Notes under the pieces: generated by a model
The model's database searches: none
What the model saw: only the letters and a program-made list of their open reading frames with translations
Told to the model about the DNA's origin: nothing
Part shown: positions 41,770 through 52,269 of the stretch, piece by piece
Layout of the letters: the number at the start of each line of letters is the position of its first letter
Position numbering within the stretch: the stretch's first letter is position 1
Assembly (NCBI RefSeq): GCF_002140715.2
Contig: NZ_NGLE02000001.1
Coordinates: 2,322,001-2,386,000 of the forward strand
Reading direction: 5' to 3'
Source: Enterococcus sp. 4G2_DIV0659
GTDB lineage: Bacteria; Bacillota; Bacilli; Lactobacillales; Enterococcaceae
Length of the DNA: 64,000 nucleotides
Translations under genes and position numbers: made by a program

Positions 41770-41817
41770 GTGACTGGGGTGTAACTCGTAGAGTTATGTC
41801 CCAGTCACTCTTTTTTT
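41770..41817 (+). terminator. Terminator, GGGxxxTAACTC repeat family
   Basis: A stem of 18 bp (41770-41787 with 41791-41808, containing TGGGGTGTAACTC-GTA-GAGTTATGTCCCA) and a T-run. Related hairpins occur at 48375-48413, 54139-54174 and 55284-55336. Confidence 0.92.
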
Positions 41818-41997
41818 ATTAACAATTCCCTTTGTTTTTTTTACAATTATGGAGAATAAAAATAAAAGAATTTAGATTTTTTTTTAGTGGAATAAATGAA
41901 TATTCTCATTAAATTTAATAAAGACAAAGAAAACAGAGAACACGATGGAAGCATTCTCTGTTATAATTTCAATTAGTGATAACTGAATGATTTTTTC

Positions 41998-43479
41998 TTA
42001 TCTATTTTCAATAAGTTCGATAATGAGTTTTTCGATTTCTGTCATGTCATAACTATTACCAATATCTGAAAAGATGTAGATAAATTCTTGCTTCTCAGAA
42101 ATTATCTCGCTATAGATATTGGAAAGAAGGATGTCGTAGTGACTATCTTCTTTGAACGCTTCGGCTTTAATAGGGTATTTATGCCCCAAAACATTTGTTA
42201 AATGTTGTATGACAAGCTCACCAACGAATGGATTTAGTGAATGATAGACACCTATAGCGATTTTTTCTTCATTCAGTTCAGCAATATGATTTAAAATGAT
42301 TGTGTAGTGAATCTCAGTGAATTTATTTTTGTAATTCCCTGTTTCACCATCTTGATCAAATTTCTTAGTTGCAATATCCATTAATTCAAATACTTCGTTA
42401 CCAGAAAATGGATGTCGGTGCGCATTAACAATCGACTTAATCGTCCAACTGTCAAAAGGCAAGATAAAACCATCAAAGTAATAAAGTTGGGAATGAAGTT
42501 GGAATAATAAATTTTCAATGTATAGTAAACGTGCGGATGAAGCATAACTAGACAAATAACCTTGTTGTTTAAGATACTTTAAAATCACTTTATTCATATA
42601 ATTTAAGTAAGAACTTTCCCTGCGTTGTTTTTCAGCTAGCCTAAAGGCAAAAGAAGAATTAGGTGAAAAATTATGCATGGAACAAAAGAAGTCATAAAAC
42701 ATGTACGCTTCGTAAATAGTATATGGACGGTCGATTTTTTTCATATATGTATGTAAGGCTAAATTGATTTCTTCAAACAATGGTCGATCTGGATAATCGT
42801 AATTTGGACTGATGACTGGGTTGTATTCATTTGTCAGCCGTCGAAAAGAGATTTTCATCCACAATTTAATTTGAAGTACTTCTGTTGGATCAAAGGTCAA
42901 ATTAAGGGATTCTTTTAAAATATCTACAAAACCAAGATATTGATTCGCCGTTTCTTTTTCAAGATTCGACTTATCTTCAAATAGAAACCAAAAGAAATTA
43001 AAGAAAAAATAGCGGACTTGTTTTTCTTCTCCAACCAGTTTTCCACGTTTTATTTGAAGGCGAAACTCTTTGAGTAATTCATTTAACTCTGTAATCTTAC
43101 GATAGTAAGTTGCTGAACTAATAGCGTAGTTCAACTGAAAATAATCACAACTTAGCTCACCTTTGTTAAATAGTTGATTGACCATTTGAAATTTGATTGA
43201 TTTTTCCAAAAAAAGGACAACAATTTTTTTTAATGGAAATGTTGGCTGCTTTTTTAAATAAATGTTTTCGCCTTGCAGCGTTATCTCTACTTGATCCTCT
43301 ACGTCATTTTCTTCTAGAAAACTTTGTAGAAAAGACAAATATTCATTTAAAGTTGGTAAACTAATCTGAAATTCACTAACTAGCTCGTTTTTTGTTGCAC
43401 TGCCTTGATTGTTATATAAAAATAATAAGATATCATTCATATAATCAAAGGGCTTTTCTAAAAAATCTCGTTTCAGCAT
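41998..43479 (-). CDS. Mga-like transcriptional regulator
   Basis: A 493-residue protein. Residues 20-70 form a first helix-turn-helix (KNELVSEFQISLPTLNEYL) and 110-150 a second (SSATYYRKITELNELL), followed by a long helical PRD-like body. The last 110 residues form an EIIB-like domain without an obvious Cys. This is the layout of Mga/AtxA regulators. The ATG (complement of 43477-43479) has AGTGAGGTG upstream; a GTG 9 bases earlier is also possible. It is transcribed away from the Npx/Nox-like gene, with a 191-base shared promoter region, so it may control that gene. Confidence 0.82.
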   Translation of the reverse strand: MLKRDFLEKPFDYMNDILLFLYNNQGSATKNELVSEFQISLPTLNEYLSFLQSFLEENDVEDQVEITLQGENIYLKKQPTFPLKKIVVLFLEKSIKFQMVNQLFNKGELSCDYFQLNYAISSATYYRKITELNELLKEFRLQIKRGKLVGEEKQVRYFFFNFFWFLFEDKSNLEKETANQYLGFVDILKESLNLTFDPTEVLQIKLWMKISFRRLTNEYNPVISPNYDYPDRPLFEEINLALHTYMKKIDRPYTIYEAYMFYDFFCSMHNFSPNSSFAFRLAEKQRRESSYLNYMNKVILKYLKQQGYLSSYASSARLLYIENLLFQLHSQLYYFDGFILPFDSWTIKSIVNAHRHPFSGNEVFELMDIATKKFDQDGETGNYKNKFTEIHYTIILNHIAELNEEKIAIGVYHSLNPFVGELVIQHLTNVLGHKYPIKAEAFKEDSHYDILLSNIYSEIISEKQEFIYIFSDIGNSYDMTEIEKLIIELIENR

Positions 43480-43670
43480 AATAGACACCTCACTTTAAGG
43501 ATACTTGATTCACATCAAAATGGCAATACGCAACTTATAAAAAGAAATTTATTACGTATTAATATTTAAAAAAACTATAATTATATGTATAACAAATAAG
43601 AATGCTGTTTTTTATTTAGAAATATACGAGATATCGGTTCGTTTAATTGATTGAAAGGAGGAGAACCTCA

Positions 43671-45035
43671 GTGAGAGTGATTATTATAGGTGCTTCACAC
43701 GGAGGGCTTCATGCGGCATTAACGATAAAAAAATTAAATCCTCAAATTGAGGTTGTTTTAATCGAAAAAAGAAGTGAGATCAGTTTTGTTTCAAGTGGAA
43801 TTATTTTGAAAATGAATCAATTGGTCAATGAATTAGATCATGCTAGATATATTACGATGGAGGAGCTAAACGATAAAGATATCACTGTATTGCTTGATGC
43901 AACAGTAACGGCAGTTGATCCAGACAAGAAAAAAATTGTTTATAAGGATAGTCAAGAGCTTGAGCATGAATTAACTTATGAAAAACTAGTGCTTGCAACT
44001 GGATCCAATCAATTTCTTACTAATTTAACTTTACCGGACAAAGAAAAAGTGACTGTGTTCAAAAGTTATCCTAGCTCACAAGAAGTGTTAAAGCGTTTGG
44101 AAGAGTCAGCATCTATTTCAATTGTAGGTGGAGGCTATATTGGTGTGGAATTGTGTGATGCATTAAAAAAACAAGGCAAAGAAATTCATTTAATCGAAAG
44201 TGCAGATTCGCTCCTATTTCGGTATATAGGTAAGGAAATGTCTTCAATCATAGAACAAAAAATTAAGGATTCTGGTGTGCACCTCCATCTTAACGAAAGT
44301 GTAATTGGCTTTTCTGATGTGGAAGAAGAAACGTTCATAACACAGACAACAAGTGAAAAAATTAGGAATGATTATGTCATCCTTGCGGTCAATGCTCGAC
44401 CAGATACTGCGCTTGTCAAAGACTTTTTAGATTTAAATACGAATGGTACGATTAGAGTGAATAAACAGATGCAGACAAGTGATCCAGATATTTTTGCGAT
44501 AGGAGATGTCATTTCATACCCTGTACGTAACAGTTATCGCAAATCATTTATTCCTTTAGTCAATAACGTTGTACGAAGTGCGACAGTTGCTGCGATGAAT
44601 GTAGTGGGGCATCAGATGAACTATCATATGACTCAAAAAACAACAGCCACCAAAATTTTTGGCTATTATGTTGCTAGTACAGGACTAACTGAAGTTGAAG
44701 CAAAATTTGAAGGGATCGATGTAGAAGGGATTTTTTTGAAGTTACCCTGTCAATTGCCCTATCTTGAGTTGCAAGAAGAAGTATATATCAAGATGGTTTT
44801 TGAAAAAGGAAGCCATAAATTGGTAGGTGGTCAACTGATGTCTGAAAGAGATATTACCCAGTCAATCAATACGTTGTCACTTGCGATTGACAAAGGAACA
44901 ACGTTAGAAGAACTGGTTACTATGGACTTTTATTTTAATCCAAGCATCAATCAACCTATGGGGATTATCAGTCGAACAGCCTACGAATTTTTGATTGAAA
45001 AGTATAAAGTAAAACAACATCGTAAGACTAAGTAA
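43671..45035 (+). CDS. Npx/Nox/CoADR-family FAD oxidoreductase lacking the redox Cys
   Basis: A 454-residue pyridine nucleotide-disulfide oxidoreductase. The GTG start at 43671 follows AAAGGAGGAG. FAD-binding GASHGG with His10 as in enterococcal NADH peroxidase, the NAD-binding VGGGYIGVELCDALKKQG (near 155), the second FAD motif DIFAIGDV and the dimerisation domain are all intact. The residue that is the redox-active Cys42 in Npx and Nox (SFLSCG) is Ser42 here (SFVSSG). It therefore cannot use a sulfenate cycle. It may act as an H2O2-forming oxidase, a diaphorase or a different reductase. Neighbouring Mga-like gene is divergent. Confidence 0.85.
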   Translation: MRVIIIGASHGGLHAALTIKKLNPQIEVVLIEKRSEISFVSSGIILKMNQLVNELDHARYITMEELNDKDITVLLDATVTAVDPDKKKIVYKDSQELEHELTYEKLVLATGSNQFLTNLTLPDKEKVTVFKSYPSSQEVLKRLEESASISIVGGGYIGVELCDALKKQGKEIHLIESADSLLFRYIGKEMSSIIEQKIKDSGVHLHLNESVIGFSDVEEETFITQTTSEKIRNDYVILAVNARPDTALVKDFLDLNTNGTIRVNKQMQTSDPDIFAIGDVISYPVRNSYRKSFIPLVNNVVRSATVAAMNVVGHQMNYHMTQKTTATKIFGYYVASTGLTEVEAKFEGIDVEGIFLKLPCQLPYLELQEEVYIKMVFEKGSHKLVGGQLMSERDITQSINTLSLAIDKGTTLEELVTMDFYFNPSINQPMGIISRTAYEFLIEKYKVKQHRKTK

Positions 45036-45141
45036 TAGGTATAATGTTGATTAAATGTTATTATTTTTTTATAAATGCAAATTACTTCTACTTATTTCCA
45101 TTTAAGCTTATAATAGAATAAAATTCTAGGAGGCAAAGCGA

Positions 45142-45369
45142 ATGAAAGCAGAAGAAAAGCAATTTTATGACTTCATTATGGATCGGACTACCGCTGCTCA
45201 TCAAGAAGACATGAAACATTTGCTGGCAGAATTGATGGAAAGAAGAGCAACGGATAAACTTGATAAGATGTATCTTATGAGCGTGGTTCCAAGAGCACTT
45301 TCTTATTTAGATCCTGATTCAGTAAACGAAGTGAAAAAAGTAGTATCAGAGTTTTCAGCAAAACTATAA
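45142..45369 (+). CDS. Small helical protein, unknown function
   Basis: A 75-residue soluble, fully helical, charged protein with a good TAGGAGG site. No family is recognised by name; it looks like a conserved small protein. It stands alone between the oxidoreductase and the terminator at 45384-45420. Confidence 0.7.
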   Translation: MKAEEKQFYDFIMDRTTAAHQEDMKHLLAELMERRATDKLDKMYLMSVVPRALSYLDPDSVNEVKKVVSEFSAKL

Positions 45370-45383
45370 GGAAACAGACGAGA

Positions 45384-45420
45384 GACAAGCTGATTCATTT
45401 GGATGAGTTTGTCTTTTTTT
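45384..45420 (+). terminator. Terminator after the 75-residue protein gene
   Basis: GACAAGCTGATTCAT pairs with ATGAGTTTGTC (stem with a bulge, loop TTGG), followed by a run of seven T. Confidence 0.8.
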
Positions 45421-45566
45421 AGGTGTAAAAGAAATAAATCTGGTGAATCTGTGCGACAGTTCAAAGAACTTGTCGTAGAAATAGACAAAAACGGATTTTT
45501 TCATTTGTTATTGATAAAAAAATTATGCTAAAGTATATCAGTCATTAAAAAGAGTAGGTGAGCAGG

Positions 45567-48233
45567 ATGAAACATATAAAAAATACATTAAACTTATTTA
45601 AATTAGATTGGCAACGCATTTTTAAAAACCCAATCGCTACATTTTTGATTATTGCACTGATGATTATTCCATCACTTTATGCATGGTTTAATATCAAGGC
45701 ACTGTGGGATCCTTATGCAAATACAGGAGAGTTACCCATTGCAGTTTATAGCGATGATAAGGCTGCGAGTTTCAAAGACAAAGAAGTGAACATTGGCGAT
45801 GAAGTGCTTAAAAACCTTCATGAAAACAAGCAATTAGGCTGGAAATTCGTTGATTCAAAACAAGAATTAGACAAAGGGGTAAAGTCTGGTAAGTATTATG
45901 CAGGAATTTATTTGCCGAAAGATTTTTCTAAAGATCTATTAAGCTTTACGACAGGAGAAATCACCAAACCCAAAATAGAGTATTCGATTAATGAAAAAAT
46001 CAATGCGATTGCGCCAAAAATTGCGGATAAAGGAGCAACCTCTTTACAAGCACAAATCACAGATCAATTTACCAAAACAGCTAGTAGTACATTGATCAAA
46101 GTGTTTAATGAGATTGGCTATAATCTAGATTCTAATTTAGTTAGCATCACTAAGGTAAAAAATATGATTCTTTCAACTGATGAAAATATTGATCAAATTG
46201 ATAAATATACACAAGAGGTAGTCGCACTTCATGGCAAAATGCCAGAGTTGAAAACAAAACTAGCTAAAGCAAATGAATTTGTAGAGTATTTGCCTCAAGT
46301 AGATGCGCTTGGAACAAAATTGGTTGAGCTAAATGATAAAATGCCGACTATCAAAGAACAAGCCAAAGTTATTTTAACTTTGCAACAAAAAATTCCAGAA
46401 ATCCAAAATGCTGGTAAACAATTAGCAATGATTGATGAAGATTTTGCTTCTGTGGAACAAACAATGAATGAAGGAATCAATGAAGCAAAACAAGGATTGA
46501 CAATTATTCAAGGCGTTCAAACAGCATTGCCAGAGATCCAAAAATTAGGTGATCAAGCAGATAGTTTAGCAACAGCAACTTCTGAGGGTGCTGCAAAATT
46601 ACAAGAAGCACTGCCTGGAATCACCAGCAGTATGAAAGTAACATTACAAGCAATTCAAACAATCAGCTCAAGTGTAGCATCAGTTGTTGAGCAACTCAGA
46701 GACAATCGATTAACACCTGCTGAACGCGAAATGTTAAAACAACAATTATCCGAAAGTTTAGGTCGTCAACAAGCAGTGATTGAACAATTGATCCAAACCT
46801 TGACTCAAATTCAAGAAGCTGCTGGAAATCAAGAGCTACAACCAACGATTGATAAACTGACAACCGTAAATCAGCTAATCTCCACGTTGAAAAATAAAGT
46901 AGATAGTTTAGATGTCAATGCGATTACTGATGCTGATCTACAAGCGATTCAAGATGGAGCCAATCAAATTGCGGCAACAGCTGGAAGTATCGATGTAGAT
47001 GCAGTGTCAGCAATGGTCAATGATATTTTAACTAAACTGATCAATACCATCTCAACAGCTCAAGGCTTGCTTAATCAAGCGAAACAAATTGATTTTGCTG
47101 CATTGTTAAGCGCAACTGAAGCAACTGTGTCCAATGCAATTGGCATTTTGGAAAAATACCAAGCAGAATTACCTGCAATTAAGCAAGAAATTCATGATGC
47201 GAACGTTATGTTGAATAGTCACATGGATACAATCGTAAATGGCATCAACAAAGGTGCCGATTTATATACAAATGAATTGCCTGTTGTAGAAGAAAAACTT
47301 GGATTGGCGGCTGCTTTTATCCAAAATGATTACCCTGGAATTAAAAACAACATCACAAATACCTTAGATACAGTCAATAAAAAAATGCCAGATCTTGAAG
47401 CGGCGTTGAATAAAGCGAATGATTTAATTCAAAACGACTGGCCGAATATCAAAACAGGGCTGCATAAGGCCGCTGAAGCGATTCGAAAAGGTGAAAAGGA
47501 TGTTGACCTTGGACAAGTTATAAAATTGCTTAAATTGGATGCTAACGCAGAAAGTGACTTCTTCACTAAACCAATAGAAATCTCAGAAAATCAGATTTAC
47601 CCAATTGCTAATAATGGTTCTGCCAGTACACCATTTTATACAGCTCTTTGTTTATGGGTTGGTGCAGTATTATTTTCAAGCGTTGCAACAACTGATTACT
47701 ATTTAGACGAAAAGGATCGCGGGAAATATACTAAACGAGAACAATTCTCTGCACGAATGTTGACATTCTTAGTAATGGGATTGGCGCAAGCATTGATTGT
47801 TACTTTAGGAAATTATTATCTTCTGGGAGTTGACGTTAGACAACCATTTTATAGTGTGCTGTTTGCGTTATTGATCGCCTTAGCCTTTATGATGATGGTG
47901 TATGTATTAGTAGCATTATTTGGCAATGTTGGTAAAGGTGCTGCGATTATTATCTTGGTACTCTCCATATCTGGAGGTGGAGGGAATTATCCAATCCAAG
48001 TGTCTGGAAAATTTTTCCAATTTATTAATCCATTTTTACCATTCACGCACGCGGTTAATCTGTTACGAGAATCAGCGGGCGGAATTTTCTGGCCGAATGC
48101 TTGGAAAGCAATTCTTATTATGCTAGGGATCACTATTGTTTTCTGTCTATTAGGGATATTCTTGTACCCTTATATTGAGGAGAAAACGAAGAAATTAGCA
48201 AAAGTTTCTCATGAAAGTCATATCTTCCATTAA
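45567..48233 (+). CDS. YhgE/Pip-domain membrane protein
   Basis: An 888-residue protein. One helix at about residues 22-42 is followed by the family segment [21 protein letters not shown] long extracellular region of about 620 residues comes next, mostly helical and coiled, with repeated KxPxLxxxLxKAN-type stretches. At least five C-terminal helices follow (from about 690), with the [12 protein letters not shown] turn. The family includes the phage infection protein Pip and resembles EsaA/YueB of type VII secretion. Its role here is unknown; phage receptor or envelope transporter are options. The ATG at 45567 has GTGAGCAGG upstream. Confidence 0.85.
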   Translation: MKHIKNTLNLFKLDWQRIFKNPIATFLIIALMIIPSLYAWFNIKALWDPYANTGELPIAVYSDDKAASFKDKEVNIGDEVLKNLHENKQLGWKFVDSKQELDKGVKSGKYYAGIYLPKDFSKDLLSFTTGEITKPKIEYSINEKINAIAPKIADKGATSLQAQITDQFTKTASSTLIKVFNEIGYNLDSNLVSITKVKNMILSTDENIDQIDKYTQEVVALHGKMPELKTKLAKANEFVEYLPQVDALGTKLVELNDKMPTIKEQAKVILTLQQKIPEIQNAGKQLAMIDEDFASVEQTMNEGINEAKQGLTIIQGVQTALPEIQKLGDQADSLATATSEGAAKLQEALPGITSSMKVTLQAIQTISSSVASVVEQLRDNRLTPAEREMLKQQLSESLGRQQAVIEQLIQTLTQIQEAAGNQELQPTIDKLTTVNQLISTLKNKVDSLDVNAITDADLQAIQDGANQIAATAGSIDVDAVSAMVNDILTKLINTISTAQGLLNQAKQIDFAALLSATEATVSNAIGILEKYQAELPAIKQEIHDANVMLNSHMDTIVNGINKGADLYTNELPVVEEKLGLAAAFIQNDYPGIKNNITNTLDTVNKKMPDLEAALNKANDLIQNDWPNIKTGLHKAAEAIRKGEKDVDLGQVIKLLKLDANAESDFFTKPIEISENQIYPIANNGSASTPFYTALCLWVGAVLFSSVATTDYYLDEKDRGKYTKREQFSARMLTFLVMGLAQALIVTLGNYYLLGVDVRQPFYSVLFALLIALAFMMMVYVLVALFGNVGKGAAIIILVLSISGGGGNYPIQVSGKFFQFINPFLPFTHAVNLLRESAGGIFWPNAWKAILIMLGITIVFCLLGIFLYPYIEEKTKKLAKVSHESHIFH

Positions 48234-48374
48234 AATAATGGATTGTTAAACTAGGTAGGAACAAAAGCGTATTTACAAAGTATTCAACTCTTGGTACTTT
48301 AACACTTAGAAATTTATGTGATCAAAGCAAAGTGTAGTAGTTACTTTTGCTCCCACCGTTTATTGTTTTTTCAG

Positions 48375-48420
48375 GTGGCTGGGATATGACTCGTAGAGTT
48401 GTGTCTCAGCCACTTTTTGA
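48375..48420 (+). terminator. Terminator after the YhgE-like gene, repeat family
   Basis: 18-bp stem (48375-48392 with 48396-48413, containing GCTGGGATATGACTC-GTA-GAGTTGTGTCTCAGC) and TTTTT. The upstream 65 bases (GTGATCAAAGCAAAGTGTAGTAGT ... CCGTTTATT) recur before the terminator at 55284, so the repeat is larger than the hairpin. Otherwise nothing is seen in 48421-48591. Confidence 0.88.
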
Positions 48421-48591
48421 GTTTATTCTATCGTTCAAGGCATCCCTAACAAAAAAACAAAGAGCCCCCATCAATCAAATTGGGACATTCTAAACAATAA
48501 AAACTCGCTAAAAAAAGCAGTATTTTACTATACAAATACTTGAAATCATTTTATAGTGTTAGGATATGCTGAAAACGAGGTAGGGATTATT

Positions 48592-49755
48592 ATGATAAAT
48601 TTTTTAATTGATCGTTTTGAAAGAAAACAACGGCGAAAAGCAGATAGTAGGACAGCTTTTGGTGTGTTTGCAGGAATCATCGGATTATTGTCGAATTTAG
48701 TTCTTTTTATTAGTAAATTATTGATTGGTTTGGTGTCTGGGAGTGTCTCAATTATGGCAGATGCGATGAACAATTTATCAGATACGATTTCTTCTATTTT
48801 GACATTAGTCGGATTTCATATCGCTGGAAAACCAGCAGATGAAGAACATCCTTATGGACATGAGCGCTTTGAATACATTAGTGGGATGTTGGTTTCGTTG
48901 TTGATTACCTTTGTGGGATTTCAGTTTTTCATGACTTCGATTGATCGAATCAAGTATCCGCAAAGTATCAATGTAACTCCGATTATTTTGGTTGTGTTAT
49001 TGGTTTCTATTTTGATCAAAATTTGGCAAGGTGTTTTTTATCAACGAGTAGCTAAAAAAATTGATTCTAACACATTGGTTGCAACAGCTAAAGATAGTTT
49101 AAACGATGTATACACAACGATTGCAGTATTAGTTTCAGCAACCGTTGAAGGGATTACTGGTTTGAAAATCGATGGTTTTGTGGGATTGTTGATTGCTTGT
49201 TATATTATTTTTAGCGGATTACAATTGATTCGAGAATTTGTCAATGAATTGATGGGGCTAAGACCGGATCAGGAAGCGATTGATGAAATGAAGGGGTATT
49301 TATCATCTGTTCCAGAAATAGTCGGTTACCATGATTTGTTGATCCATCAATATGGACCCAATAAAACGTTTGCTTCAGTGCATATCGAAATAGATGATCG
49401 GTGGGATTTAAATCATGCACATGAAACCATTGATGGAATTGAAAAACAATTTAAAGAACAACTTGGCGTGGACTTGGTTTGTCATATTGATCCGGTCAAT
49501 TTACATGATCAGATGCAGCAATTTGTCCATCAAGAACTGAAAAAAATTATTAAAGGAATCAATAGTAAATTAAAGGCTCATGATATTCGTTTTATTGATC
49601 ATGGGGACAAGCCGCGTATTTTATTTGATTTAGTTGTTCCAAATCACTTCAAGGCGTCAGATCAAGAATTAAAGATTCGAATCCAGGAACAGGTGTATAG
49701 AAAGATGGGAGAATTTAGTATTGAAATCATCTTTGATCATAACTATTTACTCTAA
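48592..49755 (+). CDS. Cation diffusion facilitator, probably manganese type
   Basis: A 387-residue CDF efflux protein. Six helices fill about residues 20-215, then a cytosolic ferredoxin-like domain follows. The metal site in helix 2 reads NNLSD and in helix 5 DSLND. Asn/Asp with Asp/Asp at these positions is the pattern of Mn2+ exporters such as pneumococcal MntE, whereas Zn exporters have His. HPYGHERFEY is the usual loop. The ATG at 48592 has GAGGTAGGG upstream. The C-terminal part is longer than in MntE, with an added region of about 90 residues. Confidence 0.85.
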   Translation: MINFLIDRFERKQRRKADSRTAFGVFAGIIGLLSNLVLFISKLLIGLVSGSVSIMADAMNNLSDTISSILTLVGFHIAGKPADEEHPYGHERFEYISGMLVSLLITFVGFQFFMTSIDRIKYPQSINVTPIILVVLLVSILIKIWQGVFYQRVAKKIDSNTLVATAKDSLNDVYTTIAVLVSATVEGITGLKIDGFVGLLIACYIIFSGLQLIREFVNELMGLRPDQEAIDEMKGYLSSVPEIVGYHDLLIHQYGPNKTFASVHIEIDDRWDLNHAHETIDGIEKQFKEQLGVDLVCHIDPVNLHDQMQQFVHQELKKIIKGINSKLKAHDIRFIDHGDKPRILFDLVVPNHFKASDQELKIRIQEQVYRKMGEFSIEIIFDHNYLL

Positions 49756-49902
49756 TTATATCTAAAATAATTTTAAAAAAAGATTAATTTAGTTGGGTTT
49801 ATCAAAAATATCTATTAATTCAGTTGTTTTTGCTAAAAAAATGAAAAAAATTCCTTTCCTAACATGTTATCATTAGGATGAATTGTTAGGAGGAATTATA
49901 AA

Positions 49903-50235
49903 ATGGGAACAAATTTATTAATTATTCTATATTTTCTAGTGGTTGTGATTGTTGTTTTAGCGTTGGTTATGGTGAGGGATAAACAATTTTTAAGGCATTT
50001 ACTCGCTAAAAAAGATATGCAACAAGAGGAAATTACAAACTTAAAGTTGGAGCGTGTCCGTTTAAAACATATAATAAAGATGCAAGATGAAACGATTGCC
50101 CATATGTTAACTTCTAATACCCAATATTCTAAACGGTTAGAATATTCTGCGGGTTCTTTTCTGGAAGAAGATGGAGCACAAGAATGGCATTTAGATAATA
50201 TAAAGAGTATGCAGGAAAATTATTACGAAGTATAA
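49903..50235 (+). CDS. Single-helix membrane protein with coiled coil, unknown
   Basis: A 110-residue protein with an N-terminal membrane helix (residues 4-24) and a cytosolic helical part (MQQEEITNLKLERVRLKHIIKMQDETI) likely to be a coiled coil. GTTAGGAGGAA precedes the ATG. It resembles short division-associated proteins only in shape; no family is claimed. A terminator (50242-50285) follows. Confidence 0.65.
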   Translation: MGTNLLIILYFLVVVIVVLALVMVRDKQFLRHLLAKKDMQQEEITNLKLERVRLKHIIKMQDETIAHMLTSNTQYSKRLEYSAGSFLEEDGAQEWHLDNIKSMQENYYEV

Positions 50236-50241
50236 TCATAG

Positions 50242-50286
50242 AAACTGACGGGGCTGTTGAAAGACGTTCTAGTCAGTTTTTTTGTT
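50242..50286 (+). terminator. Terminator before the MutS-like gene
   Basis: AAACTGAC (50242-50249) pairs with GTCAGTTT (50272-50279); the T-run extends to 50284. Confidence 0.75.
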
Positions 50287-50357
50287 GAGTGAATAAATGT
50301 TTGTATTGAAGCTTCACACTCAAAGTCATATACTAAAAAGAAAAGGAGGCATGTTGA

Positions 50358-52019
50358 ATGAGTATACAATGGATTGTGTTAGGGTTTATTGGTTGTATTA
50401 TGTTAGTAATTATTGCAATAGAAATGAATAACCGCTTAAAACTAAAAGCAAAAATTAAAAGGAACTGGGCAACGTTACCTACTAATCGTTTTTTAGATAA
50501 AGAAGACAGTTTAAAAAAGGCTTGGAAAAAGGCGAAAGAGTATAGAGCTTATGATAGTGAGATTGATGAGATTACCTGGTATGACCTAGATGGTTTCTCT
50601 TTATTTCAACAAATCAATGCAACCTATTCAAGTATTGGTTCTGAGGCATTATATCAGCGATTACGAAACGTTCATTTTTCAACAGAAAGTCATGAACGAC
50701 TTGAAAAATTAATTGGATTTTATAAGGAAAATCCAAAAATTAGAGAAAAAATCCAATATCAATTCGCTTGTTTAGGAAAAAAAGACAATAATTACGTAGA
50801 AAGCTATTTGACTGAAACGAGAGAGCAGGAATTAGCGAATGGAAAATTTTACCTATTTTGCAGTCTTTTACCTGTTTTAGAGGTGATTTTATTTATGGTG
50901 TTTCCAACAAAATGGACAATCACTTTGCTTTTAGCTTCCGTTTTATTTAACGTTATTTACTATTTAGTGAAGAAAGAAAAGTTAGAACGAGAGTTATCGT
51001 GTATGGGGTATTTGGTTCAAACGATAGCGTGTGCTCAAAAACTAGCTAAAATAGAAACCCCGCTTCAACGTGAAATAGCATCGAATCTAAAGCCGCTTGC
51101 TTCTATGACTATTTTTGGTATTTCTTTTCGAGTGAAAACCAATAGTGAGGTGGAATTGATGTTTGATTATTTGGCAATGATTTTTATGTTGCCATTTATT
51201 TCGTATAATTTTGTATTAAAAAAATTAGCCAAACATGAAGCGCAGGCAAAGGAACTATGGCGTTTATTAGGGGAATTAGAAGTTGGGGCTGCGGTCTTGA
51301 ATTTTCGTGAAATAATGCCTGATACTAGCCAACCTGTTTTTTCAAAACAAGTGGAAGTGATTGGTGAACAAGTATACCATCCTTTATTAGCAAAACCTGT
51401 GCCAAATGATGTGAACTGGACCGAGAATACATTGGTTACAGGCTCCAATGCTTCTGGAAAGTCAACTTATGTTAAAAGTGTAGCAATTAGTTGCCTTCTT
51501 TCTACGACGATTCATACGGCTTTAGCCACGAAATTTCAATTGCCTTTTGGTCATATTTTGACTTCAATGGCGGTGGAAGATGATATTTTTGAAGGCGACA
51601 GTTATTTTGTAGCAGAAATAAAATCAGTCAAACGAGTACTTGATTTAACAGAGACTAAAGTTCCTTGCCTATGTTTCATTGATGAAATATTGAAAGGAAC
51701 AAATACAATCGAACGAATCGCGGCTTCATCAAGCATGGTTCACTGGTTAGGGGATTATCCATCTTTAGCGTTTGTTGCGACTCACGATATCGAATTGACT
51801 GAAATTTTGAAAGATTCTTGTACCAACGTCCATTTTGAAGAACAAGTAACGAAGGAAAACGGTGTAACATTCGATTACTGCTTAAGACAAGGGCCGTCTG
51901 TAACAAGGAATGCTATTGAACTATTACATGTTCTAAATTACCCAAAAAGTGTGGTGGAACAAGCAAAGAAAGAAGCTGCCTATTTTGATGAATACCGTAC
52001 GTGGAAAAAATTAGAGTAA
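50358..52019 (+). CDS. Membrane-anchored MutS-like ATPase
   Basis: A 553-residue protein. Helix 1 is at residues 5-22. Two more hydrophobic segments lie at about 176-192 and 195-213, and a fourth at about 272-288. The C-terminal 190 residues are a MutS ATPase: Walker A TGSNASGKST (near 370), Walker B LCFIDEILKGTN (near 440) and the ATHD switch (near 477). No mismatch-recognition, connector or Smr domain is present. It belongs to the membrane MutS-related family of Firmicutes, whose function is unknown. It is not a mismatch repair enzyme in the normal sense. It starts behind AAAAGGAGGC. Confidence 0.85.
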   Translation: MSIQWIVLGFIGCIMLVIIAIEMNNRLKLKAKIKRNWATLPTNRFLDKEDSLKKAWKKAKEYRAYDSEIDEITWYDLDGFSLFQQINATYSSIGSEALYQRLRNVHFSTESHERLEKLIGFYKENPKIREKIQYQFACLGKKDNNYVESYLTETREQELANGKFYLFCSLLPVLEVILFMVFPTKWTITLLLASVLFNVIYYLVKKEKLERELSCMGYLVQTIACAQKLAKIETPLQREIASNLKPLASMTIFGISFRVKTNSEVELMFDYLAMIFMLPFISYNFVLKKLAKHEAQAKELWRLLGELEVGAAVLNFREIMPDTSQPVFSKQVEVIGEQVYHPLLAKPVPNDVNWTENTLVTGSNASGKSTYVKSVAISCLLSTTIHTALATKFQLPFGHILTSMAVEDDIFEGDSYFVAEIKSVKRVLDLTETKVPCLCFIDEILKGTNTIERIAASSSMVHWLGDYPSLAFVATHDIELTEILKDSCTNVHFEEQVTKENGVTFDYCLRQGPSVTRNAIELLHVLNYPKSVVEQAKKEAAYFDEYRTWKKLE

Positions 52020-52027
52020 GCAACAGT

Positions 52028-52087
52028 AAGGATTTAACAGAAATGTTTAGTGACAAGAACACTTCTGCTAAATCCTTATTTTTTTTA
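52028..52087 (+). terminator. Terminator after the MutS-like gene
   Basis: AAGGATTTAACAGAA pairs with TTCTGCTAAATCCTT (stem with one mismatch) followed by ATTTTTTTT. Confidence 0.85.
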
Positions 52088-52269
52088 GTAATCGTTAGAA
52101 AGTTAATGAGTTGAGAATTTCTTTAATTGTTGAAGAGGAAGGAATGAATATTTCAATAGTTTCATAGGTAAATAATTGACAATAATAGTCTAGAGGCGTA
52201 GCATATGTGATTGTTTATAGAAAAAAACTATTTTTTTCTGAAATATAATTGAAAAGGAGAGATGAAAAA

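Noticed and set aside
50358..52019. Annotation as MutS or MutS2 mismatch repair protein
   Set aside because: Only the ATPase core matches; mismatch-binding, connector and Smr domains are absent and there are membrane helices.
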